Source of the DNA: Cohaesibacter sp.
Lineage (GTDB): Bacteria; Pseudomonadota; Alphaproteobacteria; Rhizobiales; Cohaesibacteraceae
DNA: 61,322 nt
Assembly: GCA_025800145.1 (NCBI GenBank)
Contig: JAOXSH010000015.1
Location: forward strand, 1 to 61,322
Direction: 5' to 3'
Part shown: positions 1 through 8,363 of the stretch, piece after piece
Position numbering within the stretch: position 1 is the first letter of the stretch
Layout: every line of letters begins with the position of its first letter
The notes under the pieces: model-generated
The model's database searches: none
What the model was told of the DNA's origin: nothing
The model's input: only the letters and a program-made list of their open reading frames with translations
Program-made: the position numbers and the translations under genes

Positions 1-135
1 CTTGGCTTCTGCACCGCCCTTTTCAGCAAGGGTCATGGTGATAGCTGCGGTCAGGGTGGTTTTACCATGGTCAACGTGACCAATCGTGCCGATGTTTACA
101 TGCGGCTTATTACGTTCAAACTTTTCCTTAGCCAT
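1..135 (-). CDS. tuf: Elongation factor Tu, N-terminal 45 codons (cut by window edge)
   Basis: EF-Tu is the GTPase that delivers aminoacyl-tRNA to the ribosomal A site. The reverse strand reads [20 protein letters not shown] and then VDHGKTT, the EF-Tu N-terminus with its P-loop (GHVDHGKT). The gene runs off the left edge, so only the start of the G domain is present. tRNA-Tyr and tRNA-Gly lie just upstream on the same strand, an arrangement common in Alphaproteobacteria, so the three may be co-transcribed. Identity is certain. Whether this is the only tuf copy in the genome cannot be seen. Confidence 0.97.
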   Translation of the reverse strand, partial: MAKEKFERNKPHVNIGTIGHVDHGKTTLTAAITMTLAEKGGAEAK

Positions 136-290
136 AGGAAATAGCTCTCATCAATCAGGGGCTGGAAAATTCCAGCACTCTTGGGCGCCAAAAGGTCCGC
201 ACCTGTCAAAAGGATACAAACCCGGTTCATCACAAAAAGCCGCAAGGGATCATCAAGACCAGACTGTAAAGAAGGATGCAAACTGAAAGG

Positions 291-364
291 TGGAGCGGGT
301 GAAGGGAATCGAACCCTCGTCATCAGCTTGGAAGGCTGTTGCTCTACCATTGAGCTACACCCGC
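291..364 (-). tRNA. tRNA-Gly(TCC)
   Basis: The reverse complement folds into a 74-nt cloverleaf that begins GCGGGTGTAGCTCAATGG and ends with an encoded CCA. The anticodon loop CTTCCAA gives anticodon TCC, which reads GGA/GGG glycine codons. It lies between tuf and tRNA-Tyr on the same strand. Confidence 0.97.
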
Positions 365-384
365 GCGAGACGTTAGCGAAGAAA

Positions 385-469
385 TGGTGGGAGAGGCTGG
401 ATTCGAACCAGCGTACGCTAAGCGAACGGATTTACAGTCCGTCTCCTTTAACCACTCGGACACTCTCCC
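385..469 (-). tRNA. tRNA-Tyr(GTA)
   Basis: The reverse complement is an 85-nt class II tRNA with a long variable arm, a GGGAGAG acceptor stem, anticodon loop CTGTAAA (anticodon GTA) and an encoded CCA end. It lies 20 nt upstream of tRNA-Gly on the same strand. Confidence 0.97.
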
Positions 470-797
470 AATTCTTCGCCATCCTGTCCCTGCGAACAGG
501 TTGGTCTCGAAAAGCCCGCCAAGTCGCGGTCAGTTCGTGAGGCGGTTTATGCAAAACCCGACACCCGAAGTCAACCACCCTTTCATACTTTCTGTGCGTA
601 ACCGCAAAATTCCACAGCCCACGAAACAAAGATACCCATCAGAAGCATTATGAAAGGCGCAATTTTCAGCCATTTTCAGAGACTTCTGAAAAATGGGGAA
701 AATTTCAACCAAGGCTCTTTTTACAAATCTCACCTCATCCCTACCCCAAATCAGACACAGCAAAGAGCAACAAGAGAAAACATCAATGAAACCACCT

Positions 798-844
798 AGT
801 GCCTGATTTGAAAGTCTCGGTATGAGACTTTCAAATCAGGCACT
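798..844. repeat. Perfect 21-bp inverted repeat (family C hairpin)
   Basis: Arms 798-818 and 824-844 are exactly complementary around a 5-nt loop. The arm begins AGTGCCTGATTTGAAAGTC. Related hairpins with a GCCTGA/GCCCGATTT core occur near 2.7, 3.05, 16.1 and 41.9 kb, which marks a dispersed family. It is not followed by a T-tract on either strand, so it is not a classical terminator. Confidence 0.8.
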
Positions 845-984
845 TACAGAGCAAGGCACAACAGCCAGAAAGCGCCATTATGATTGACCTGTTGCATGGA
901 AAATCCTATATCGGCACACCCCTTCGCAAAATCTGATAATTTGGGCCAAAGCAATCCGACAGAATTATAGCTCAATCCAAGCGC

Positions 985-1026
985 CCAACCCCCAGCCCAG
1001 CCCCAGCCCAACCCAACCCAACCCAA
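985..1026 (+). repeat. CCCAR pentamer-rich simple repeat upstream of rlmB
   Basis: The tract is built of CCCAG and CCCAA units and ends in several consecutive CCCAA repeats about 10 nt before the rlmB start. It is free of stop codons in the rlmB frame (the frame is open back to position 940) but has no credible start inside it. A change in repeat number would alter the leader rather than the protein. Confidence 0.6.
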
Positions 1027-1035
1027 GGCATGATC

Positions 1036-1875
1036 ATGACCAAAAATCGCTCCCAAAGAAACAAACGCAACCGCCAAATGGAAGCAGACCGCAGCAAAGA
1101 TCGCCGCGCTTCTCGTCGTGGCACAGATGATCTTGTACATCTGTTTGGGATTCACGCGGTCGCTGCCGCAGCCTGCAATCCACAACGCCCCCTGATCAAG
1201 CTGATGGCCACCCAAAATGCCGAAGCAAAATTGCGTCAGGAAATTAAAAATATGGGCGGAGATCCATCAAAACTGGATGGCATCACGCAGAATACAACCC
1301 CAAAAGATATAGACCAGCATGCCAAAGACGCAGTGCATCAGGGCCTCTATCTAACCGCAGGTCAGCTGGAATCAGCCGACATTTCCGATCTGGCCGACGC
1401 CAATCTCATTGTTATTCTTGATCAGGTTACAGATCCACACAATGTTGGCGCTATCATCCGCTCCAGCACAGCCCTAGGCGCGCAAGCCCTGATCATGACC
1501 GGACGTCATAGCCCGGAAGAATCCGGCATTATGGCAAAGACAGCCTCTGGCGGTCTGGACATGATCACCATGGTCACAGTCCCCAATCTGGCGCGCGCAT
1601 TGGACGACATTGCAGATCTCGGCTTTCATTGCATTGGATTTGATTCAGAAGAAAGCATTCCCTTTGAAAGCATCTTGCAAAAAACCGCGCCAGAGCAAAA
1701 GCTGGCACTGGTCTATGGCTCCGAAGGCAAAGGCCTGCGTCGCCTGACACGGGAAAAATGCGCTGAATTGGCCAGACTGGATATGCCTGGCCCTATTAAA
1801 AGCCTCAACGTCTCCAACGCCGTCGCCATGTCCCTTTATGGTTGCCACCTGCGCCGCCAAAGCGTGATAAACTAA
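1036..1875 (+). CDS. rlmB: SpoU/TrmH-family rRNA 2'-O-methyltransferase, RlmB-like
   Basis: This is predicted to methylate the 2'-OH of a guanosine in 23S rRNA (Gm2251 in E. coli) with SAM. The 279-residue protein has a basic N-terminal tail, a substrate-binding domain starting at LVHLFGIHAV, and the SPOUT domain. The three SPOUT motifs are visible: LDQVTDPHNVGAIIRSS (about 128-144), LVYGSEGKGLRR (about 225-236) and IKSLNVSNAVAMSLY (about 254-268). I chose the ATG at 1036 because AAGG at 1025-1028 is 7 nt away from it, while the ATG at 1030 is only 1 nt from it. The tuf-tRNA-rlmB order is typical of Hyphomicrobiales. The family is certain. The exact modified position is inferred. Confidence 0.93.
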   Translation: MTKNRSQRNKRNRQMEADRSKDRRASRRGTDDLVHLFGIHAVAAAACNPQRPLIKLMATQNAEAKLRQEIKNMGGDPSKLDGITQNTTPKDIDQHAKDAVHQGLYLTAGQLESADISDLADANLIVILDQVTDPHNVGAIIRSSTALGAQALIMTGRHSPEESGIMAKTASGGLDMITMVTVPNLARALDDIADLGFHCIGFDSEESIPFESILQKTAPEQKLALVYGSEGKGLRRLTREKCAELARLDMPGPIKSLNVSNAVAMSLYGCHLRRQSVIN

Positions 1876-2070
1876 GACGTGAACTCATAAATCTGGTGCA
1901 TTTGGTAGAGGCTTATTTTTTCTGCCACTAGGAGCAAGAATGCAGACAATGTGGTTCATTTTCAAGTCCTTGCGACAATGTGGGAGAAAAAATTAGCCCT
2001 ATCATATACGACGTTAAATGTATCAAATTTACGAGTCTAAGTCCTAACACCCCTGCCCCACGATCTATCT

Positions 2071-2096
2071 ATGAAAAGCCCACAAGGGCTTTTCAT
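2071..2096 (+). terminator. Hairpin downstream of rlmB
   Basis: An 11-bp perfect stem (ATGAAAAGCCC / GGGCTTTTCAT) with an ACAA loop. The T-run lies in the 3' arm rather than after it, so termination is probable rather than certain. Confidence 0.5.
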
Positions 2097-2127
2097 CAAG
2101 ACTGATGAGAAAATCAGAAAATACATA

Positions 2128-2151
2128 ATACCAACGGCATGAAAGATTAAA
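2128..2151 (+). repeat. Main palindromic repeat (family A), single arm
   Basis: ATACCAACGGCATGAAAGATT followed by AAAC, preceded by TA. Only the left arm is present and no facing right arm lies nearby. Confidence 0.8.
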
Positions 2152-2280
2152 CGTGCTAACATCATTTCAAAAGACATGAATTAAAAGAAAACTCCAAAAT
2201 ATCTCAAACCCTCCCCTTACGGCATCTTGACGCAAACGTAAGGTTATGCCCTCATATCGTTATAAATGATGGAGGAATGT

Positions 2281-2688
2281 ATGAAAATCGCCACCCTGCT
2301 TTGCGCAAGTCCCAAACTGCTTTGCGCAAGTCTATGCCTGTTCGCAAGCCCTGCCCTCGCCGATCCCGTTTTTGGAAACTGGAAAACCCAACCCGGCGAT
2401 ACTGGCGCTTATGCCCATGTCAAAATCGGCCCATGCGGCAGCAATATCTGCGGCACCATTACAAAAGTCGTTGGCAAAAAAACCGCCAAAGCAAGCCCGG
2501 TGGGCAAACTCATCATCAAAAATATGAAAGCCAAAGGCTCTGGCTCCTATGGCGGCGGCACAATCTGGGCGCCGGACAAAGACAAAACCTATAGCTCCAA
2601 AATGTCCCTAAAAGGCAAAACACTCTCTGTAAGCGGCTGCGTCGCAGGCGGCCTGCTCTGCCGGTCTCAAAAATGGACACGGCTTTAG
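2281..2688 (+). CDS. Secreted DUF2147-family protein
   Basis: A 135-residue exported protein of unknown function. Residues 1-31 form a signal peptide ending FASPALA|DP. The mature part shows the DUF2147 pattern: GNWKT, CGSNICGTI, GGGTIWAPDKDKTY and a C-terminal SQKWTRL, which matches the usual G.W...R.Q.W.R ending. The start at 2281 is fixed by GGAGG at 2270-2274, so an upstream in-frame ATG is unlikely. A 21-bp period direct duplication sits inside the signal peptide (copies 2296-2311 and 2317-2332) and repeats LLCAS. The stop TAG overlaps the first bases of a family C repeat. The domain call is good. The function is not known. Confidence 0.8.
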   Translation: MKIATLLCASPKLLCASLCLFASPALADPVFGNWKTQPGDTGAYAHVKIGPCGSNICGTITKVVGKKTAKASPVGKLIIKNMKAKGSGSYGGGTIWAPDKDKTYSSKMSLKGKTLSVSGCVAGGLLCRSQKWTRL

Positions 2689-2734
2689 AGCCTGACTTAA
2701 AAGTCCTGAACCAGAGATTTTTCAATCGGGCACT
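2687..2734. repeat. Family C hairpin, degenerate copy
   Basis: AGAGCCTGACTTAAAAGTC and an imperfect complementary arm ending CAATCGGGCACT. Its first two bases are the last two bases of the DUF2147 stop codon. Confidence 0.6.
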
Positions 2735-2914
2735 TAAAGCTAAAATCAGAGGTTCGTTTAAAAACGAATCTCTCCATGCTCTGCTATGAAGCAGAAATAA
2801 AAAGCCAACCACAATCAAAATAAACAATCGCTTTTAAAGAATATATTTTTTGGGAAAACTCTTGGAATGCAGATTGACTTGAAGATCGGTATTTCCTAGA
2901 ACCTGCTCCACAAC

Positions 2915-2990
<76 letters not shown>

Positions 2991-3043
2991 TTAAATACTT
3001 TTCAGCTTATATGCCTCTATACAACAATATTGCTGCTGTTTTT

Positions 3044-3165
3044 AGAGCCCGATTTAAAAGCAGTTAAGCGATATCATCCCAAGGCATGCGATCCTCCATC
3101 TTCTAGACAAAGACGATTGAATCACAACTTTTTGATATCACTCAACTGCTTTTAAATCGGGCTCT
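3044..3165. repeat. Family C element, long palindrome
   Basis: Terminal arms AGAGCCCGATTTAAAAGCAG (starting 3044) and its complement ending at 3165 pair perfectly over 22 bp (3044-3065 with 3144-3165). Further partial pairing follows (GATATCA inside both arms). The middle about 60 bp is unique. Confidence 0.75.
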
Positions 3166-3168
3166 TAG

Positions 3169-3200
3169 AGGGCTGGCTCAGGACTTTCAAGTCAGGCTCT
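3169..3200. repeat. Family C fragment
   Basis: AGGGCTGGCTCAGGACTTTC and then AAGTCAGGCTCT. The same GGCTGGCTCAGGACTT string recurs at 41941-41992. Confidence 0.6.
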
Positions 3201-3433
3201 CAGATTGGCGTTTGCCCTGTTTTGTTGCGAAAACTGTTTGAAATATTTTCATTGCCATCAGCATTTTCTGGGTTTGGTTTTCTTGCCTATCATTTATTTT
3301 ATCGTGCAACATGGCTGATTTTTATCAAAATATGGAAGGCTTTTAGATATGAGATCGTCTATATTATTCTGATCCGAGTGGGTGGAAATATTTGATTGAG
3401 TGGCCCGCACTTTTGGGAGCAGGAAAGGATGTT

Positions 3434-5014
3434 ATGGCTAACTTTGTAACCATGTCGAAAAGACCGGATAATGAGTATGTTGTTGGTTTGATTACCGAAC
3501 CGAATAACCCTTTCCCTGTACGTTGGGAAACACCCGTTACTTTGAAATATTATTTTGATAATCTTGGTATACGTGTCTGGACTGACGCCGAGAAGCAAGC
3601 TGCAGCAGATGCCTTTGCTTCATGGTCAAAAGTTGCCAATATTGATTTTGAACTGACCACGTCTCAATCAGAGGCCAATATCTACCAAACTTTAAATGAA
3701 TCTCAAGAATTTGCCGGAGCAACGAGTGCACCTGCCGATGGGATTAACCCACCTACCATTTTTTACAGCGTCTTTAATGGCTCTTTTGACACAATTACCA
3801 AAGGGGGGCATAGCTTCTCGGTGATGGTGCATGAGATTGGGCATGTTATTGGATTGTATCACCCCCATTCTGGCAACACATTTCCCGGTGTTCCATTAAA
3901 TGCAAACCAAAATACCGGCACGAATGGTCAAAACCAGAGCATATGGTCGGTTATGTCTTATGTGATTGGTTGGACTGGAGAGCCTACACAAGGACTTGGC
4001 TTTGGTCATGTGATCGGTCCAATGGCTTTTGATATTGCTGCGGCACAATTTTTATATGGAGCAAGAGCCGCCGAAACGGGTGATAATCTTTATGCCTTGC
4101 CCGGTGTCAATGGCACAGGCACTGGCTGGAAAGCCATTTGGGATACTGGTGGATCGGATGCCATTGATGGTCGAAATAATCAGGGCAATATGACCATTGA
4201 TCTTAGGGATGCTCCCTTGGTTGGAGAGAATGCTGGTGGATATGTTTCCTGGATTCATGGTGTGAAAGGCGGTTTTACCATTGCCAATGGTGTGGTGATT
4301 GAAAATGCCTATGGTGGGAATGGCAATGATAGTCTGACTGGCAATGAAACTGCCAACCGACTTGACGGTGGGGCTGGAGCCGACGCACTGAATGGGGGTG
4401 GTGGGAATGATACGCTCATTGGTGGCTTGGGTAATGATCGCCTTGAGGGAGGTGCTGGCAACGATCGTCTTGAAGGCAATGATGGTATTGATTATGCCGT
4501 TATTCAGGGTGCGCGTGGCTCTGTTACCATGACCAAGCAAAGCGATGGATCTTATCTTTTGACCACTCAGGATCAAGGTGTTGATACCTTGATAGATGTT
4601 GAGCGGCTTAGTTTTTCTGACGGGACCCTTGCGCTGGATATTGCCGGTAATGCAGGGCAGGCTTATCGTATTTATAAAGCAGCCTTTGCGCGCGATCCTG
4701 ATAATGACGGGTTGAAATACTGGATTGGTCGGGTAGATAATGGCACTGGTTTGATTGATGTTGCCAAAGGCTTTTTGGCATCCACTGAATTTCAAACTCT
4801 TTATGGCACCAATCCGAGCAATGAGGCTTTTATCGCCAAACTCTATAACAATGTCTTGGGGCGTGAAGGAGAAGCGGGCGGATTTGCTTTCTGGCAGGGA
4901 GAGCTTGACAGCGGCAATCGTGATATGGCCCGGGTTCTGGCGGATTTTTCTGAAAGTGCAGAAAATATTGCAGGTGTTGCACCATCCATCAATGACGGTA
5001 TCTGGTATGTCTAG
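3434..5014 (+). CDS. Secreted M10/serralysin-like zinc metalloprotease with RTX repeats and DUF4214
   Basis: A predicted extracellular metalloendopeptidase. The 526-residue protein has no Sec signal. Residues 133-144 are HEIGHVIGLYHP, the metzincin zinc motif HExxHxxGxxH, and SVMSY at 172-176 is the Met-turn. About residues 292-353 carry five glycine-rich RTX nonapeptides (GGNGNDSLT, GGAGNDRLE and others) that bind calcium and mark type I secretion. Residues 407-521 are a DUF4214 domain. The start at 3434 has an AAAGGA 4 nt upstream. No type I secretion genes lie nearby, so export must use machinery encoded elsewhere. The stop TAG runs directly into the AGAGCATTTTGAA repeat motif. The catalytic family is certain. 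The substrate is unknown. Confidence 0.9.
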   Translation: MANFVTMSKRPDNEYVVGLITEPNNPFPVRWETPVTLKYYFDNLGIRVWTDAEKQAAADAFASWSKVANIDFELTTSQSEANIYQTLNESQEFAGATSAPADGINPPTIFYSVFNGSFDTITKGGHSFSVMVHEIGHVIGLYHPHSGNTFPGVPLNANQNTGTNGQNQSIWSVMSYVIGWTGEPTQGLGFGHVIGPMAFDIAAAQFLYGARAAETGDNLYALPGVNGTGTGWKAIWDTGGSDAIDGRNNQGNMTIDLRDAPLVGENAGGYVSWIHGVKGGFTIANGVVIENAYGGNGNDSLTGNETANRLDGGAGADALNGGGGNDTLIGGLGNDRLEGGAGNDRLEGNDGIDYAVIQGARGSVTMTKQSDGSYLLTTQDQGVDTLIDVERLSFSDGTLALDIAGNAGQAYRIYKAAFARDPDNDGLKYWIGRVDNGTGLIDVAKGFLASTEFQTLYGTNPSNEAFIAKLYNNVLGREGEAGGFAFWQGELDSGNRDMARVLADFSESAENIAGVAPSINDGIWYV

Positions 5015-5025
5015 AGCATTTTGAA
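5012..5025. repeat. Family B half-repeat at the protease stop codon
   Basis: TAGAGCATTTTGAA matches the left half of the 40-bp family B palindrome, and its TAG is the protease stop codon. No right half follows. Confidence 0.5.
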
Positions 5026-5188
5026 GCTTGGTGATATTCTGTTGGAGCAGAGGAAATAGTCGCATCCAACTTCTGCTTTCGCCATAAAACCTGATATATT
5101 CAATTGTACAGGTTTAGACTGTTTCGTGCCACAAACAGACATTTTTATATCGATTTAAAGTTTCATCTTTGGCAGATAGAATAGATAA

Positions 5189-6559
5189 TTAAATCATAAA
5201 GCCATAGGGCGAGAGCAAATGCGCCATATAATGCAAATTGGATTGTAAACGCTCTCTATCAATGCTTCCACCAAGACATACACGGACATATTCATCCGCT
5301 TGGCCATTGATTGTAAAGGCATCAGATGGAGTAATTCCAATATGTCGACCGGTCATACTAGCAATGATATCTGCACGTGCTGCACCTTTCGGCAAGCGAA
5401 GCCAAACATTAAACGCATTTTCCGCCGCCTTAAACTCCAAATCGCTGAAAGCTTCCGCGGCCATTTTCTGCCTGATAGCCGTTTCAGAACGGATAAAACG
5501 CCTGATATGATCAGCCGTACCGTCTTCGATCCAAAATGTTGCTAATGCCATAGAAATCGGAGACGGCATGACAGACAATGTCTGAATAACCTGCCCTAGA
5601 GACAATGTATGCTGCGCAGATGGTGTCACCGTATAGGCAAGGCGAAGACCAGCACCAATGCACTTGGCCAAGCCTCCAATATGCCAGGTATATTCTGGAG
5701 ACAAGACAGCTATAGGCGCGGGCGCCCTATCTGGAATAAAACCATAGGCATCATCTTCAATCAGCGGTAACTTGCGCTTGTTGATAATCTGAGATACGGC
5801 AATCCGCCTATCAGTTGTCATAGTCAGTGTGGTCGGATTGTGTAGCGTTGGATTTAGGTAAAGCGCAACTGGATTATGTTCTTTGATAGCTTTGTTGAGC
5901 GCATCCGGTAAAATGCCTTCCTCATCCATTTCGATTCCAACAAGCTTTATGCCCATACGACGCGCAATCTTACGTATACCAGCATATGTAATATTTTCGC
6001 ATAGAACATGATCACCAGGTTTTGCTAAAATTGATAAGATCGCTGTCATGGTTGCATGCGCTCCGGGGGTAATCGCAACACGCTCAAGTTTCGGAACCAT
6101 GCCGCGTAAAGACAGCCAGCTAGAAGCAGCTATCTTATCTTTTTCTCCGCCGAGCGAAGATTGATAGCGTAGAAGGTCAACAAGATTGGTCGATACATAG
6201 TTCAAACCGTTCTGCATTTTCTGAATTAAGGCCGGATCCGTCGGCTCTGGCGGCATATTCATTGTAAGATCTTCAGATCGCGCCCGTTCCGGGTCCGGCT
6301 GCGTACCCTGACGAGCACTTTGTGCAACAAAAGTTCCTCGGCCAACCTGACTTTCGATAATGCCACGATTTTGTGCCTCTGAATAAGCGCGCGTGACCGT
6401 TGTGAAATCGATACCAAGCTTTGAAGCAAGCCGTCTTTGAGGTGGCAAGCGTGATCCTGCCTTCAAAACACCAGCTTTGATATCTTCGGCTAATACATCA
6501 ACAATAGCGAGATATTTCGGTTTGCCATCATCTGGCAATTTGGGGACCCAATCCAGCAT
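5189..6559 (-). CDS. MocR-type regulator: GntR DNA-binding domain fused to a PLP aminotransferase fold
   Basis: MocR proteins are PLP-dependent transcription regulators. Of the 456 residues, about 10-85 form a GntR winged helix (LPPQRRLASKLGIDFTTVTR, then YSEAQNRGIIESQVGRGTF). The rest is a class I aminotransferase fold with YLNPTLHNPT, LIEDDAYG and the lysine site HIGGLAKCIGAGLRLAY that would hold PLP. The start at 6559 has AGGAG 7 nt upstream, so the longer frame to 6595 is unlikely. It is transcribed divergently from the Nit1C cluster across 249 bp holding repeated ACATACAAT boxes, so it is the likely local regulator. This is an inference from position. The effector amine or amino acid is unknown. 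Confidence 0.88.
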   Translation of the reverse strand: MLDWVPKLPDDGKPKYLAIVDVLAEDIKAGVLKAGSRLPPQRRLASKLGIDFTTVTRAYSEAQNRGIIESQVGRGTFVAQSARQGTQPDPERARSEDLTMNMPPEPTDPALIQKMQNGLNYVSTNLVDLLRYQSSLGGEKDKIAASSWLSLRGMVPKLERVAITPGAHATMTAILSILAKPGDHVLCENITYAGIRKIARRMGIKLVGIEMDEEGILPDALNKAIKEHNPVALYLNPTLHNPTTLTMTTDRRIAVSQIINKRKLPLIEDDAYGFIPDRAPAPIAVLSPEYTWHIGGLAKCIGAGLRLAYTVTPSAQHTLSLGQVIQTLSVMPSPISMALATFWIEDGTADHIRRFIRSETAIRQKMAAEAFSDLEFKAAENAFNVWLRLPKGAARADIIASMTGRHIGITPSDAFTINGQADEYVRVCLGGSIDRERLQSNLHYMAHLLSPYGFMI

Positions 6560-6808
6560 AAAGCATCTCCTCATGTGAAAAGCGAATTGTTTCACAATGT
6601 ATGGATTGTTAAGTAATCTATTATTTATGCTGAATCAACAGCTATACGCACAATAAACCAGCAGTCAAAGCACAAAAAAACACCTGATGCACATACAATA
6701 TGCAAATAATATCATTTTGTATTTTTTATTGTATGTATATTACACTTATCATTGACACATACAATTATGTCGGCTTAGTTTCTTCAAAGGTTTAATAAGG
6801 AGCAAAAA
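6560..6808. promoter_or_regulatory. Divergent control region, MocR gene / Nit1C operon
   Basis: Three copies of a 9-mer lie here: ACATACAAT at 6691-6699, its inverse ATTGTATGT at 6728-6736, and ACATACAAT at 6757-6765. They give one inverted pair and one direct pair, the sort of mixed layout reported for MocR operators. A looser CAATGTATGGATTGT occurs at about 6595-6609, near the MocR start. A TTGACA hexamer at 6752-6757 overlaps the third box by one base. The region is strongly AT-rich. Boxes are seen directly. Their binding by the adjacent MocR protein is inferred. Confidence 0.6.
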
Positions 6809-7291
6809 ATGCCTGCAGTAACTAAAGAAGCACATAAGGACGGTGATTTTTTCGTCGATTATGAAGACAAAGTATTTGAAGATATACAAGCGAAAGAAGG
6901 CGAGAAAGCACTTGTCACGTTCCACACTGTTGCCTTTGAAGGTTCAGTTGGATTGGTTAACATTTTGACCGCTATTCGCCTCAATCGCAAGGGTTATGAG
7001 ACATCTATTCTACTGTATGGCCCAGGCGTTACGCTTGGCATTCAACGCGGTTTCCCAACACTTGGCGACGAAGCATTCCCCGGCCATCAAAACTTTGCAA
7101 AAAATTTGAAACGCTTCATGGACGAAGGTGGCAAAGTGTATGCATGTCGCTTTGGATTGCAAGCATTGTATGGACATGGTGAACCTTCACTTCTTCCGGG
7201 CATTATCCCAATTGCACCGCAGGATGTGCTTGATTGTGTCCTTACACATAAGAATGACAACGCCGTCATTATTGATACTTGGACCCTCTAA
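6809..7291 (+). CDS. nitB: Nit1C cluster protein NitB (MSMEG_0572/Sll0783 family)
   Basis: A 160-residue soluble protein of the family named after the nitrogen-starvation-induced Sll0783 of Synechocystis. It is found almost only next to branch-1 nitrilases. The sequence is compact alpha/beta, with [20 protein letters not shown], then [12 protein letters not shown], then [19 protein letters not shown], a pattern resembling the DsrE-like fold. No catalytic role is proven. It is the first gene of the operon, with a strong AAGGAG about 6 nt before the ATG. A 73-bp gap with a hairpin separates it from nitC, while all later genes overlap or nearly touch. The family call is good. The biochemical function is open. 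Confidence 0.88.
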   Translation: MPAVTKEAHKDGDFFVDYEDKVFEDIQAKEGEKALVTFHTVAFEGSVGLVNILTAIRLNRKGYETSILLYGPGVTLGIQRGFPTLGDEAFPGHQNFAKNLKRFMDEGGKVYACRFGLQALYGHGEPSLLPGIIPIAPQDVLDCVLTHKNDNAVIIDTWTL

Positions 7292-7306
7292 ATGGGTTAT
7301 CAAAAT

Positions 7307-7332
7307 GATTGGCTACCCATTGGTGGCCAATC
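7307..7332 (+). promoter_or_regulatory. Intercistronic hairpin between nitB and nitC
   Basis: GATTGGCTACC (7307-7317) pairs with GGTGGCCAATC (7322-7332) over 11 bp with one T.G wobble and a 4-nt loop. No T-tract follows, so it is more likely a processing or stability element than a terminator. Confidence 0.55.
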
Positions 7333-7364
7333 CTCATTTCAAGATTTAAAATTGGATTGTATGG

Positions 7365-8363
7365 ATGAGAAGCGACACTATAAAGGCGGCAGCCGTTCAA
7401 ATTTCGCCTGACCTAACGAGCCGTGCTGGAACCATACAGCGCGTGTTAAATGCAATCAGCGAAGCTTCAGGCAAAGGTGCGGACTTTATTGTTTTTCCTG
7501 AGACTTTTGTTCCATATTATCCCTATTTCTCCTTTGTGCTGCCACCTGTTCAACAGGGCGCGCCGCACATGGAGCTTTATAAAGAGGCCGTCATTGTACC
7601 CTCGCCGGAAACGGATGCGTTAGCTGCAGCGGCCAAAAAAGCAAATGCGGTCATTGTGGTTGGCGTAAATGAGCGCGACCATGGCTCGCTTTATAATACG
7701 CAGCTTATATTCGATGCAGACGGCACTTTGGCACTCAAACGCCGCAAAATCACACCAACTTATCATGAACGTATGGTTTGGGGTCAAGGAGATGGCGCTG
7801 GCCTTAAAGTTGTTGAAACAAAAGTTGGCCGCGTGGGTGCTCTTGCCTGTTGGGAACATTATAACCCGCTCGCTCGTTACTCACTAATGACTCAGCATGA
7901 AGAAATCCATGCAGCCCATTTCCCCGGCAGTCTTGTCGGCCCGATCTTTGGTGAACAGATTGAAGTGACAATGCGCCACCATGCTTTGGAAGCCGGTTGC
8001 TTTGTTGTCAATTCAACAGGTTGGCTGACTGAAGAACAGATTTCATCCATCCACCCGGACCCTAAACTACAAAAAGGTCTACGCGATGGCTGTATGACCT
8101 GCATTATCTCGCCAGAAGGCCGCCACCTTGCCGATCCAATCACTGATGGCGAAGGCATTTTGATCGCCGATCTGGATATGAAACTCGTCACAAAACGCAA
8201 ACGCATGATGGATAGCGTCGGGCATTATGCACGCCCAGAGCTGTTGCATCTTGTTCATGAAACATCGCCGGCTGTTCCGCGACACACAAATTTCGAACCA
8301 CAGATTGAACCACCACTTGAGCCGATGATTGCAACATTAAACAAGGAAGATGAATATGTCTGA
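7365..8363 (+). CDS. nitC: Nitrilase of the Nit1C cluster
   Basis: A carbon-nitrogen hydrolase, 332 residues, predicted to convert a nitrile (R-CN, possibly cyanide itself) to acid or amide plus ammonia. The catalytic triad is visible: Glu46 in [12 protein letters not shown], Lys128 in KRRKITPT and Cys162 in [14 protein letters not shown]. The [10 protein letters not shown] signature is typical of true nitrilases rather than amidases. The ATG at 7365 lacks a strong ribosome binding site. The gene ends inside the nitD start region with an 8-base overlap. Nit1C nitrilases have been linked to cyanide assimilation in pseudomonads. The true substrate here is not shown by the sequence. Confidence 0.93.
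   Translation: MRSDTIKAAAVQISPDLTSRAGTIQRVLNAISEASGKGADFIVFPETFVPYYPYFSFVLPPVQQGAPHMELYKEAVIVPSPETDALAAAAKKANAVIVVGVNERDHGSLYNTQLIFDADGTLALKRRKITPTYHERMVWGQGDGAGLKVVETKVGRVGALACWEHYNPLARYSLMTQHEEIHAAHFPGSLVGPIFGEQIEVTMRHHALEAGCFVVNSTGWLTEEQISSIHPDPKLQKGLRDGCMTCIISPEGRHLADPITDGEGILIADLDMKLVTKRKRMMDSVGHYARPELLHLVHETSPAVPRHTNFEPQIEPPLEPMIATLNKEDEYV

Larger units (their letters stand above)
470..1035. other. Intergenic region between tRNA-Tyr and rlmB
   Basis: No convincing gene lies here. The stretch should hold the minus-strand promoter for the tRNA-Tyr/tRNA-Gly/tuf unit and the plus-strand promoter for rlmB. It contains a perfect 21-bp hairpin (798-844) and a CCCAA-rich simple repeat (about 985-1026). 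The short reading frames across it have no ribosome binding site and no recognisable product. Confidence 0.7.
1876..2280. other. Intergenic region after rlmB
   Basis: It holds the probable rlmB terminator hairpin (2071-2096) and a single arm of the main palindromic repeat (2128-2151). The rest is AT-rich and presumably contains the promoter of the DUF2147 gene. No gene was recognised. Confidence 0.6.
2991..3433. other. Intergenic region between tRNA-Thr and the protease gene
   Basis: The first 210 bp are dominated by family C repeats (3044-3165 and 3169-3200). The remaining 230 bp are AT-rich and should contain the protease promoter. No coding signal was seen. Confidence 0.6.

Noticed and set aside
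384..653. Open frame over tRNA-Tyr
   Set aside because: It overlaps the tRNA gene and has no coding character.
4052..5065. 337-codon open frame on the minus strand
   Set aside because: It mirrors the RTX protease gene. Its Ile/Thr/Asn-rich composition is that of an antisense shadow.
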